A DNA stretch of 36,977 bases from CAYLJJ01 sp964384025 (GCA_964384025.1 CAYLJJ010000075.1:1-36977), one strand, 5' to 3'; shown: positions 25,561 to 33,700, counted from the stretch's first letter. A program made the numbers and translations. Notes: generated by a model not told the origin, from the letters alone.

Positions 25561-26304
25561 ATGAGACTGCAACTCCTGAGCGATCTCCACCTTGAGTTTC
25601 ACCGAGATTCTGGAACAGCTTTTATCCAAAACCTTGATCCTGAGGGAGTGGATATCCTGCTCATCGCTGGAGATCTCTCGCTCTTCCGAGGGGGGATGCT
25701 GGGGGAAGCTCTACGGCGCCTCTGTGATCGCTACCCTGAGTTGATCTTTATCCTGGGAAACCACGAGTTCTATGGCAGCTCGGTGCCTGAGGTTTTAGAG
25801 GGGATGGCACGCCTGGATGCTCAGATCTCAAACCTGCACTGGTTGGAGAACTCCGAGATCAGCTTGGGCGGGCAGCGCTTTTTGGGGAGCAGCCTCTGGT
25901 TCTCTCTTCGAGAAGATGGCCTTAACCCCTTTTATGGGCGCTTCCTGAACGACTTTCATCAAATCCAAGGCTTTGACCCTTGGGTCTATAATCAGAACCT
26001 CTGCTCTATGGCCTTTTTAGAGACCCAAGTTCGCCCTGGAGATGTCGTCTTGACGCATCACATTCCTGATCGAGAGGGGATCGCTCCCAAATGGCGCTCT
26101 ACTGAGGATCAATTTGGCCGCTTCTTTATCTCTCAACTCCCCCAAGAGGTTCTCAAGAAGCCGAGATGTTGGCTCTTTGGTCATACTCATGACTCTCTGC
26201 ATTTCTCTTTAGGAGAGAGCCTCTTTTTCTCCAACCCCTTTGGCTATCTCCTACGTGAGGAGAACCCCGATTTTGATCCCCGACTGATCCTTGAGCTGCG
26301 CTGA
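25561..26304 (+). CDS. Calcineurin-like metallophosphoesterase
   Basis: 247 aa. A cytoplasmic di-metal phosphoesterase of the calcineurin-like family. Metal-binding motifs are in order: SDLHLEF (Asp8, His10), IAGDLSLF, LGNHEFYGS, VLTHHIPD and FGHTHDSLHF. The sequence resembles single-domain serine/threonine phosphatase-like or nucleotidase-like members; the substrate is unknown. ATG 25561 is preceded by a purine-rich GAGAGAGA site. Only 9 bp separate it from the FliQ-like gene, so it probably leads the operon of the shortened export-gate-like proteins; whether the link is functional is inference. Confidence 0.88.
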   Translation: MRLQLLSDLHLEFHRDSGTAFIQNLDPEGVDILLIAGDLSLFRGGMLGEALRRLCDRYPELIFILGNHEFYGSSVPEVLEGMARLDAQISNLHWLENSEISLGGQRFLGSSLWFSLREDGLNPFYGRFLNDFHQIQGFDPWVYNQNLCSMAFLETQVRPGDVVLTHHIPDREGIAPKWRSTEDQFGRFFISQLPQEVLKKPRCWLFGHTHDSLHFSLGESLFFSNPFGYLLREENPDFDPRLILELR

Positions 26305-26313
26305 GGATTTGAG

Positions 26314-26541
26314 ATGAACGCTCTCCTGATGGAGCAGCTCGCTCAGGCCCTACTCCTCACCGCCCTCCTCCTGAGCCCCATCGCCCTCGCTGGAGCCCTA
26401 ACTAAGCTGGCGGGCTCCTGGGGAGAAGGGCCCGGGGGGCAGCTCCTGAGGCTCCTGGCAGTCCTGATCGCTTGGGGCTTAGCGGGTCCCTGGATTCTCT
26501 CCAGCCTCTTGGCACTGACTCAGCAACTCTGGGGCGCTTGA
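26314..26541 (+). CDS. Small FliQ/SctS-like export-gate membrane protein
   Basis: 75 aa (FliQ is usually about 88). Two hydrophobic helices (about 8-30 and 43-68) separated by a short polar loop, the FliQ/SctS hairpin topology. The second helix contains LIAWGLAGPWILSSLLALTQQLW, close in pattern to the AGPWML..LL end of FliQ. The conserved Q..TQI-E-TL-F-PK loop of FliQ is replaced by a Gly-rich loop (GSWGEGPGG). ATG 26314 has GAGG about 8 nt upstream; Met6 is an alternative. The stop overlaps the next start (TGATG). FliQ/SctS normally builds the inner-membrane export gate with FliP and FliR. Identity rests on helix pattern and gene order, so it is probable, not certain. Confidence 0.6.
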   Translation: MNALLMEQLAQALLLTALLLSPIALAGALTKLAGSWGEGPGGQLLRLLAVLIAWGLAGPWILSSLLALTQQLWGA

Positions 26542-27092
26542 TGGGGCAGATCGCCCTGGGCTTTCGTGTCTTTCCTGCGCTCCTCCTGCTGCCCCTGGGG
26601 GGCCTGGGCGCGCGCCTGGGGATCGCCCTCGTGATCAGCCTCTATCTGGGCTCTCTGAGTCCAGCCCTGCCCAGTGATCCGCTCTCTCTGACAGGAGAGC
26701 TGCTCTACGGTCTCAGCCTGGGCTTGGCGGTGGCTTTGCCCGCTCAGTTGATGGACTCCTCAACGCTGAAGCTGGCTCCCTTGGGTGGTGTCTGGGCCTG
26801 GGCTCTCTTCTTTGGAATGGGCGGCCCAGGGCTCTGGCTCCTGGCCCTGAGCGAGCCAGGCCCTTTTCCTGAACCCCAGGGCCTTTTTCGTGCGCTGTTT
26901 CTCCTGGCTCTGCCGGTGTGGCTTCCCCGCTTGGCCCTGGGGCTCAGTCAAGCCTGGGCGGAGCGCGCCACTGGGCTCAAGCTCAACCTCAGTGCCTTGG
27001 CCCTGCTGCTCTCGCTTTGGATCTGGGCTCTGGCCCTGCCTCTGCTCTCTGAGCTTTTGGATCAGCTGTGGAGAGGCCTGCTCAATGCCTGA
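26541..27092 (+). CDS. Shortened FliR/SctT-like export-gate membrane protein
   Basis: 183 aa (FliR/SctT is usually 250-265). It is almost wholly hydrophobic with about five helices. Similarities to FliR: an early RVFPALLLLPLGGLGARLGIALVISLYLG segment (Arg...Pro followed by Arg and a small helix), SPALPS before DPLSLTGELLYGLSLGLAVALP (the E-G-G pattern of FliR TM3), and a late ALFLLALPVWLPRLALGLSQAWAE segment like the LALP...LALGL stretch of FliR. A central block equivalent to the FliR QMGLSFA region appears shortened. The ATG overlaps the stop of the FliQ-like gene by 1 nt, and the end overlaps the FlhB-like gene by 8 nt. Function as an actual export channel is uncertain. Confidence 0.6.
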   Translation: MGQIALGFRVFPALLLLPLGGLGARLGIALVISLYLGSLSPALPSDPLSLTGELLYGLSLGLAVALPAQLMDSSTLKLAPLGGVWAWALFFGMGGPGLWLLALSEPGPFPEPQGLFRALFLLALPVWLPRLALGLSQAWAERATGLKLNLSALALLLSLWIWALALPLLSELLDQLWRGLLNA

Positions 27093-27633
27093 GCCCTCTC
27101 AGCGCTCCGCTCAACGGCGCGGCCCCTCCATCTGGTCAGCTTGGTGGACCGCCCTGGGCGCCAGCCTCGGCGCCCTGCCTCTTCTCCTCCTACCTTGGAG
27201 AGGCTTAGCCCAGAGGAGTTGGGCTGGAGTTGAGACCCTCAACCTCTCTTGGCTGCTCCTCTTCCTGCTGGCTGGCGCGCTCCCTGTGCTGCTCTGTGGG
27301 ACGCTGGCTGATCGCCTCTCTCGGGGTCCGAGCGCAGCTCGCTGGCTCCGACTGCTGCTCTTGCCCCTGAGCCTCCTGGCTCTTCTGCCCCTCCCTGAGC
27401 TGGCGCGGCGCCTCTCCGGCGGAGATCCAGGCCAACTCCTCTTAAGCTGGCTGGGGGGGGCTTGGCTTCTACTGCTGATGAGCACGGCACCCTTGGCTTT
27501 CTTGGAATGGGGGCTTTGGAGACGCCAACAACAACGTCAAGAGGAGGAGGCACGCGAGGAGGGGGTTGATCCCAAGAGTTTGGCCCGAGATGCAGCGCAG
27601 AAGAGCTTTAGCTCAGACTCAAAGCTTTCTTGA
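27085..27633 (+). CDS. Truncated FlhB/SctU-like membrane protein lacking the autocleavage domain
   Basis: 182 aa (FlhB/SctU about 350-380). N-terminal basic segment (RSAQRRGPSIWSAW) before four hydrophobic helices (about 20-37, 50-70, 85-102, 117-137), then a charged cytoplasmic linker EWGLWRRQQQRQEEEAREEG and VDPKSLAR. These correspond well to the W-RK...V-EE-K-EGDP-IKAR linker of FlhB. The protein stops about 25 residues later, so the C-terminal NPTH autoproteolytic domain is missing. The usual NPLKGLKR-like loop between helices 2 and 3 is also absent. ATG 27085 lies inside the end of the FliR-like gene. The 3' end overlaps the convergent Cys-rich gene by 26 bp. Confidence 0.6.
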   Translation: MPEPSQRSAQRRGPSIWSAWWTALGASLGALPLLLLPWRGLAQRSWAGVETLNLSWLLLFLLAGALPVLLCGTLADRLSRGPSAARWLRLLLLPLSLLALLPLPELARRLSGGDPGQLLLSWLGGAWLLLLMSTAPLAFLEWGLWRRQQQRQEEEAREEGVDPKSLARDAAQKSFSSDSKLS

Positions 27634-28021
27634 GAAGCTTGAGCTTCTTGAAATAAAGGTCACGGGGGTAGGGCGTATTGAGGATATGAAACTCCTTCCT
27701 TACCAAACCTACACAGCCAAAGCAGTAGCTACAACCAATACAGCTTCTACATTTGATGAGGTAGCTGCTCTCAAAGCAGCCTTGGCAGTCGATCAAGTGG
27801 CTGCCTTGATGGCTGTCCTGGCAGCCTTGGGCGTGGTTCAAACGGGAGCAGCGTTGGCTGTTTAGGGCGTAGTTACAGGCGTAACAGTCTTGGCACCCCT
27901 CACAGAACATGCACTCAATGCAGTTGTCACAGCGCTTCGAAGCGTAGCTGCCCTGATTCTCCCTCAGAGCTGCTTGGCGCTCAAGTTCTCTGAGTGCGGC
28001 CTCGAAAGTATCTTTATTCAT
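27608..28021 (-). CDS. Cys-rich CxxC-repeat protein
   Basis: 137 aa with 16 Cys, concentrated between about residues 31 and 105 and mostly spaced CxxC (CDNCIECMFCEGCQDCYAC, later CRSCIGCSYCFGC). The helical N-terminus (FEAALRELERQAALREN) and C-terminal FGCVGLVRKEFHILNTPYPRDLYFKKL frame the repeat. The 2-3 residue periodicity suggests a repetitive beta-solenoid-like fold or a metal-binding protein; I recognise the pattern from uncharacterised bacterial proteins but know no function. No signal peptide. ATG 28021 is divergent from the archaemetzincin gene, 110 bp apart. The 3' end overlaps the FlhB-like gene, which argues for shared evolution of the junction. Confidence 0.7.
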   Translation of the reverse strand: MNKDTFEAALRELERQAALRENQGSYASKRCDNCIECMFCEGCQDCYACNYALNSQRCSRLNHAQGCQDSHQGSHLIDCQGCFESSYLIKCRSCIGCSYCFGCVGLVRKEFHILNTPYPRDLYFKKLKLLKKALSLS

Positions 28022-28131
28022 GGCCGCAGAGGGTCCTGTCGATAAGCCAGAAAGTCAACAAAGCTAAAGCGTTCAAGGCTCAGAGTTTGACGCCCAGGGC
28101 TCCTCTCTGGAGAATGGGTGCAGGAGTCTTC

Positions 28132-29220
28132 ATGTTTGCTCTTCGCCTCCTCCTCCTCTCACTCTTGAGCCCATCCCTGGTTCAAGCACAACTCTCTACA
28201 GATGTGCCTACCTACTATCTAAAGCCCCTGGGAGAGTTGGATCGCGATCACAGCGAGTTTGCCTGCCAAAGCATCCGCCTCAGCTTCGGCTTTCGCTGTA
28301 TTATCTTGCGTTCTGGACCGCGCCCCCAACGCGCCCTGAACCGGAGCCGCTATCAGTATGATGCGGATATCATCGTTCGTGGGCTCTTCCCTCAACTCCC
28401 TGGAGATGGTCTGGGCCTCCTCGCGCTGAGCAACTTTGATCTCTACGAGGAGGGGCGCAGCCGCTTTGTCTTTGGCCTCGCCAGCTTGGTTGATCGCGTC
28501 ACTGTAGTCTCTATGGCGCGTTTTCGTGGTCCTTGGTGGGGAGAGGATCCCGATCCTGCGCGTTTCTTAGATCGTCTTCATAAGGTGGTGATCCATGAAG
28601 TGGCTCACACTCTGGGTTTGGCTCATTGTCCCGATCAACATTGCGCCATGCGGGAAGATCGCAGCCTGGATGATCTAGACACCTCCCCCAGCCGCTTCTG
28701 TGCTCGCTGTCAAGTCGCCCTGAAAAAGGCCAAAAAACGAAGACCAGGTGATGCGCTTTGGCACTATATGCGGGGACACAGCCATCTCAATCGGGGGCAA
28801 CTGATCCGCTCTCTTTTTCACTTTGAGCGCGCTGTAGAGATGGCCCCAGAAGATCCACGAGCCCTCAATGATCTGGGGGTCGCCTATCTACGCAGGGGAG
28901 ATAAAGGTCGTGCCCTCTGGTATTTTCGCCACGCTCAGATGATCGCGCCCAATTTTGCCTATGCGGGCTATAATGAGGGCCTCCTGTTCCTTGGGGCAGG
29001 AGACGCTGAAGCCGCTCAGGGAGCCTTTGAGGCGGTGCTTACGATGGATGCCAATTGGAGTCTGGCTCATCGCCAATTGGGCTATCTCAGCCAGGTCCAG
29101 GGTCAACCTGAACGCGCCCTAGTTCACTTTGAAGCCTACCTAGACAGCCACCCCGAAGACAGCGCGACTCAAGCACGGGTCCGTATGATCAAAGGGGGAG
29201 GGCGTAGCTCGGCCCCCTGA
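28132..29220 (+). CDS. Secreted archaemetzincin-like metalloprotease fused to TPRs
   Basis: 362 aa. Signal peptide MFALRLLLLSLLSPSLVQA, then an archaemetzincin domain (about 20-195) with the zinc motif HEVAHTLGLAHCPDQHCAM and a downstream CARC, matching the family pattern HExxHxxGxxHCxxxxCxM...CxxC that binds a catalytic and a structural zinc. From about residue 205 follow four or so TPRs (ALWHYMRGHSHLNRGQ; PRALNDLGVAYLRRGDKGRA; FAYAGYNEGLLFLGAGD; SLAHRQLGYLSQVQGQ). ATG 28132 was chosen for its GGAG box 5 nt upstream and the signal peptide; in-frame starts reach back to 27994 and would overlap the divergent gene. Archaemetzincins are usually cytoplasmic single-domain proteins, so export and the TPR tail are unusual. 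Confidence 0.85.
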   Translation: MFALRLLLLSLLSPSLVQAQLSTDVPTYYLKPLGELDRDHSEFACQSIRLSFGFRCIILRSGPRPQRALNRSRYQYDADIIVRGLFPQLPGDGLGLLALSNFDLYEEGRSRFVFGLASLVDRVTVVSMARFRGPWWGEDPDPARFLDRLHKVVIHEVAHTLGLAHCPDQHCAMREDRSLDDLDTSPSRFCARCQVALKKAKKRRPGDALWHYMRGHSHLNRGQLIRSLFHFERAVEMAPEDPRALNDLGVAYLRRGDKGRALWYFRHAQMIAPNFAYAGYNEGLLFLGAGDAEAAQGAFEAVLTMDANWSLAHRQLGYLSQVQGQPERALVHFEAYLDSHPEDSATQARVRMIKGGGRSSAP

Positions 29221-29235
29221 TTCTTTTAGCTGGGG

Positions 29236-29817
29236 CTATTTGACTCGATCTTTGAACTGTCCTGTACCGGTGTCCACGCGAATACGAGCATCCTCTTTGA
29301 TATAGAGAGGGACCTGAATTTTAAGGCCGGTCTCGGTAATTGCAGCGCTGGTGACGCCACCGCTGGCGGTATCCCCTCGGGAGCCTGGAGCCACCTGAAC
29401 CAAGCCCATCTCTACAAACTGAGGCAGCTCAATACCCACCACCTGCCCATTATAGAGGAGGGTGCGCAGCTCAAGATTCTCTACGAGATATTGAGCCTGC
29501 TCTCCTAAAGCTTCATCCATGAGCTGAAATTGATCGTAGGTCTGACTGTCCATAAACCAATAAGCGGTCTCGCTGCCCTCAGGAACAGAGTAGAGATATT
29601 GGGCGGGGCGCAGGAGCAGATCAGGCTCCTCAAACTTCTCACCGGCTTTAAAAGTCTTGTCGCTGATCTGCCCTGTGAGGATATTCCTCATGCGGATTTT
29701 GATCAGGGTAGAGGCGCCTCGAGCGCTGGGGCTCTGGGAGCGGGTGGTCTCGATGATCCAGGGCTGTCCCTCATATTCGAGGCGGATCCCCTTCTTGAAG
29801 TCACTGGTAGAGAGCAT
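29236..29817 (-). CDS. efp: Elongation factor P with an EfpL/YeiP-like Arg loop
   Basis: 193 aa, normal EF-P length. It relieves ribosome stalling at polyproline. Seen: N-terminal KOW-like domain (DFKKGIRLEYEGQPWIIE), middle OB domain, and C-terminal OB domain ending IRVDTGTGQFKDRVK. The loop that reaches the peptidyl-transferase centre reads SQSPSARGASTLIKI instead of the Lys-bearing PGKG type; it closely resembles the SPTARGAATLYKM loop of E. coli YeiP/EfpL, while the C-terminus is like ordinary EF-P. No lysine is available at the tip for EpmA/B-type modification. It follows the BMC-domain gene by 24 bp. A purine-rich AAGGAAGAAAGAGG precedes ATG 29817. The window encodes several Pro-rich proteins. 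Confidence 0.92.
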   Translation of the reverse strand: MLSTSDFKKGIRLEYEGQPWIIETTRSQSPSARGASTLIKIRMRNILTGQISDKTFKAGEKFEEPDLLLRPAQYLYSVPEGSETAYWFMDSQTYDQFQLMDEALGEQAQYLVENLELRTLLYNGQVVGIELPQFVEMGLVQVAPGSRGDTASGGVTSAAITETGLKIQVPLYIKEDARIRVDTGTGQFKDRVK

Positions 29818-29841
29818 CCTCTTTCTTCCTTTTTTTTTGTT

Positions 29842-30525
29842 TTAAGACCTGGGGGGAATGGGGCGGCCCTTGATGCGCTCAAAGGCACGGAAGATCGCCT
29901 TCTCAGCCTCCTCGATCTCGGCCTCATCTCCTCCCATATAGAGGCGGCCATAGGCACCAAAGGCCCTCATCTCCAGAAGTTTGACGGGTGAGGCTTTCTC
30001 CGCCTCATTGGCTGCATAACAGGCGTAACCGGCGGGCTCACACTCCATCACATAGAGGGTCTCCCCCTCGCAGAGCAGATCGCCATGTCGCATCCGATTG
30101 AGGATCATGGTTTGATGACCATCTACATTGGTGATGCGCTCTGAGGTTCGCAGTACAGGCTTAAGGCGGTCCTCCTCCTTTAAGCCATAGTGCGCCAAGA
30201 TCGCTTCTCCAGCCGCTCTCACTTGGCCCTGATCAAAGCTGTGCAACTCCAAGACACCAAAAGCGCGCTCAACGATCATCATGCCCGGTTGGACAGAGGT
30301 GTATTTGAGGGCGATATCTGTCACCGAGTTGATCGAGAGGCCTGGCGCGATCTCGATAAAGAGAGAGGCCTGACGCTCCAGAGGCAGAAACCCAGGAGAG
30401 ACGGTCTGTAAGAAGCCGGTCAGCTCAGGTTGGAGGATATCGATATAGCTGAAAGTGCGCAGGTCGATCACGGCAGATTCTCCAAGCTTGGAGCAGAAGC
30501 TAACCTCTCCTCTCTCGAAGCTCAA
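29842..30525 (-). CDS. Orphan tandem BMC-domain (microcompartment shell-like) protein
   Basis: 227 aa. After an N-terminal extension of about 50 residues, two BMC-like domains are seen. The first is about 53-110 (ASLFIEIAPGLSINSVTDIA, then GVLELHSFDQGQVRAAGEAIL); the second is about 155-220 (GETLYVMECEPAGYACYAANEAE, then LLEMRAFGAYGRLYMGGDEAEI), the latter very close to the GAxGRLxLxG pattern of shell proteins. Tandem BMC proteins form trimeric pseudohexamers. No pentamer protein, signature enzyme or other shell gene lies in the window. The start is TTG 30525 with AAGG about 12 nt upstream. It is probably co-transcribed with efp. The role may not be a classical microcompartment. Confidence 0.7.
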   Translation of the reverse strand: MSFERGEVSFCSKLGESAVIDLRTFSYIDILQPELTGFLQTVSPGFLPLERQASLFIEIAPGLSINSVTDIALKYTSVQPGMMIVERAFGVLELHSFDQGQVRAAGEAILAHYGLKEEDRLKPVLRTSERITNVDGHQTMILNRMRHGDLLCEGETLYVMECEPAGYACYAANEAEKASPVKLLEMRAFGAYGRLYMGGDEAEIEEAEKAIFRAFERIKGRPIPPRS

Positions 30526-30586
30526 CTGACTCGAAAGCCTTCGCCCCTCTCTAGAGCATACAGACCGGCACGCTTATGGAGTCGTG

Positions 30587-30602
30587 AAGCCAGTACTGGC
30601 TT
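30587..30602. promoter_or_regulatory. Perfect 16-bp palindrome upstream of the BMC-domain gene
   Basis: AAGCCAGTACTGGCTT is fully self-complementary. It lies 62-77 nt upstream of the TTG start of the BMC-domain gene, a position suited to an operator for a dimeric regulator. The surrounding 259-bp spacer (30526-30784) has no other clear signal and no terminator after the RHS gene. Confidence 0.4.
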
Positions 30603-30784
30603 TGGTGGGGTGGTTGAAGATCATCGACTCGGAACAGCCGCGCCTCCTTAAAACCCACCGGATACCTGGGGATAGAGAGCTTCGCAACCACCCCCTGGAG
30701 ATCTATGGAGATGGCAGCATCTGTATGGCCAAGCCTGACGGAGGCTGGACTTTTGAACATACCGGAGCTGGGTGCTCCCAGTCC

Positions 30785-33700
30785 TCAGTACATTATCGTC
30801 CCTCCAGGGAAGAACTGGTCGTTGACATCATTTCTGAGGTGATCCATCCCTTCAGAGATCACCGAGCCCAGGCCAGAGAAGAAGCTGGAGATGATGGGAC
30901 CCAGAGTGCGCCCGATGCGACCTCCAATATCGACCAAAGCCCTGAGCCCCGCTCGAACCCCCCGATTGATCAACCCCGCGAGATAACGGCTCCCCTCCCA
31001 AAGCTTCTTGAGGATCTTCATATCGGTCGCCTGGAGACTGTAGAGCGTAGAGGAGAAGGAGAAAAAGCTTAAAAAGGAGCTCTGCCGCTTAGGGCTCCAG
31101 CCCTTGATCTCAGCGGTCATCCCCCAAGATTGAGTTCGATCGACGATGCCGTGGCAGTCTGGGCACTCTCCAGACTCCGGCGACCAAGCGATAGAGAAGC
31201 TGGTCTTGCGCATCAGCTTATTGAGCAGCTTGCTGCTCTGGATGAAGCTCATAGCCTGCCCTGGAAGATCAGGGCGCATCCCCAAGATCGGCACCGCGCT
31301 CCCCGTAAGGGCCCCGCCGCTGAGCTGATCAAGGATGAAATAACCCCAAACAGAGAGGATCAGGAAGGAGGCTCCAGAGACCCCATCAAAGGGGCCCTCA
31401 TAGCAGCCTGGCATCCAGACATCCCAGGAGAGGCCCGCGTAGAGAGAGACGCTGCCATTGAGGCCGCTGTGTCCCCCTGTAGTCCCATAGTAGCTATAGA
31501 GGGCATCTATCCAGGGGGTGGGCCAGAAGTTAAAGATCACTTCCGCTCCACCTGTAAAGCCCATCATCAAGAAAGAGACAGTGCCTGAGGCTCCTAAAAT
31601 CGCCCCCGTCGGCCAAGCGTGGGTGGGATCTGAAGAGATAAAGCCCAGGAGATCCGACTCGATGAACTTGCTCTTCCCCTTGCTGAAGGCGCGTAGGGAG
31701 TTCAACAGCGCGGTGGCGTGCATCACGATGGGGTTGTTGACAAAGAGGAAGGCTTGGATCGCCATCGCTCCCATCATGCTCATAAAGCTCATCCCCCCCG
31801 GATCGACAAAGAGGGTCGGCGCGCCTCCAGCGTAGAGGTAGGCGTTGAGGGTCAAGGGTCGCTGAGGGTCGGGTGGGACTGAATCGCGGCTGAGGAAGCG
31901 GCCTGTCTCAGGATCATAGTGTCGCGCCTGGAGATAGAGGAAGCCGGTTAAGGGATCGCTCCAAGCTCCTGTGAAGCCAAAGGGCCGCGCCTCGCTGAGG
32001 GGGGCGCCTGCGATGATCCGCCCATAGGGGCTGTACTCCCGGCTGGCCAACAACTCTCCCTGAGGATTGATGAGGCGACGTACAGAGCCCAAACGATCGC
32101 GTAGGTGGATCTCTCTCTCCGCGCCCATCTGGCGGATAATAAAGGGGCCAATGCGAGTGTTGCGAGCCAGGACCTGTCCCAGCCCATCCTGCTCTTCGAT
32201 GATCCAGGGCGCTTGCCCCAAGCTGCGCTGCCAGAGAAAGCGCCGCTCCTCTCCATTGGCGATGCGCTTTACCATCAGGCCATGAGCGTCATAGCTGTAG
32301 TGAATATCATCCCCTGCGTTGGTCTGGACGCGAATCAGACGATCCAAGCCATCCCAACTCAGGCTCATCTCTCGGGCCCCTGTGATCTCAATCAGCCGCC
32401 CCAACTCGTCATACTGGAACTGCTCAGCTCCTGAGCGAGTAAGGCGGTCATCTACATCTACTTGAAAATCGCGAGGGGCCTCATCATCTCGCTGAATGAG
32501 GTTGCTGGCAGCGTCATAGGAGAAGCCGCGGATCTGATCCCCTTCGCGCTCTTCGATCAGGCGGTTGATGGCGTCATAGCGCCACTCCAGGCTGCGGCCA
32601 CTCTGTCGCTCTTCGCTGCTCACGGCGCGGAGATCATGATCGTAGCTATAGCGCTCATCAAAGAGCAGCTCCTGCCCCTCCAGGCTTAAGGAGCGCATCA
32701 GATCAAGCTCATCATAGCTGGCCTCGACGTTGATCGACTCCCCCAAGCTCCAGCGCAGTGGGCGGCCAAAGAGGTCATAGCTGATCTCAACGCCCAGCTC
32801 TCCAGCCTCCAGGCGGCTGATCCTCTGGTTGAGATCATAGCTGAGCTGATCTCGTCCTCCTTCAGTCTCTACAGCGCTCAGCTGTCCTGTCCCTGGGAGC
32901 CACTCAAGCTGAAGCCAAGCGCCTGTGGGCTCAAGCGTTCGGATAAGGCGCCCCGCCTCATCATAGGCCATGCTGCTCTCACCTCGCTCATCCTGGGCAG
33001 CGACCACCTCTCCATCTAGGCTGTAGCGGAACGCCACCCGGCTGCCATCCTCCGCCTCGATCCAGCTGTCCCAGCCACCGCCACGACCATGGGTGATCAG
33101 GGCGCCGTCGTAGTCGGTGATCCGGGTGAAGCCATCAAGGCTCTGAATCGTACGACGCTCCCGACCGCTGGGCAGGATTTCGATCACCTCAGAGCCCTCC
33201 TTGAGTCGCTGGATGCTGCGGACCCGCCCTAGGCCATCAGTGATGCTGCGGGGGCCATCTGAGCCATACTCAAGGTTAACGCTGGCGGCGATCCCATCAT
33301 GAGAGATTCGAGTGAGGCGCCCAAGGGTGTCATACTCGTAGTGGGTTACGCGCCCCTCAGGGCTGGTTCGAGAGCTGATCTCCCCCGCCACGTTGTAGCT
33401 GTTTAGGCTGGGGGGATGATCTCCAATCTGATGGCTGATGGGGAGGCCAATCTCGTTATACTCCGCCTGTACGATGGCCCCGGTGGGCAGGGTGATCTGC
33501 TCTGGTTGACCATAGCTGTTGAACTGATAGTGGCTCTCTCCATTGGGGCCGCGCCGCACCGTCGCCAGGCCCAACTCGTTATACTCGGTGGACTCAACCC
33601 TGCCATCTGGATACTCCACACGGATCACTCGGTCAGCTTCATCCAAGAAGCGCCGCGTGACCAAGCCTCCTGGGGCTCGAACGGTCCGGGTTCGGGCCTG

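Noticed and set aside
26314..27633. A complete flagellar or type III secretion locus
   Set aside because: No FliP, FlhA, ATPase, ring, rod or secretin genes are in the window; only the three small gate-like genes are supported.
27994..28131. Longer archaemetzincin start
   Set aside because: It would overlap the start of the divergent Cys-rich gene and bury the signal peptide. ATG 28132 has the best ribosome-binding site.
29842..30525. A microcompartment operon
   Set aside because: Only one BMC-type gene is visible. There is no pentamer protein, encapsulated enzyme or further shell protein.
30584..31072. Plus-strand 162-codon frame as a possible immunity gene for the RHS protein
   Set aside because: More than half overlaps the RHS coding end on the other strand, and the sequence has no family signal.
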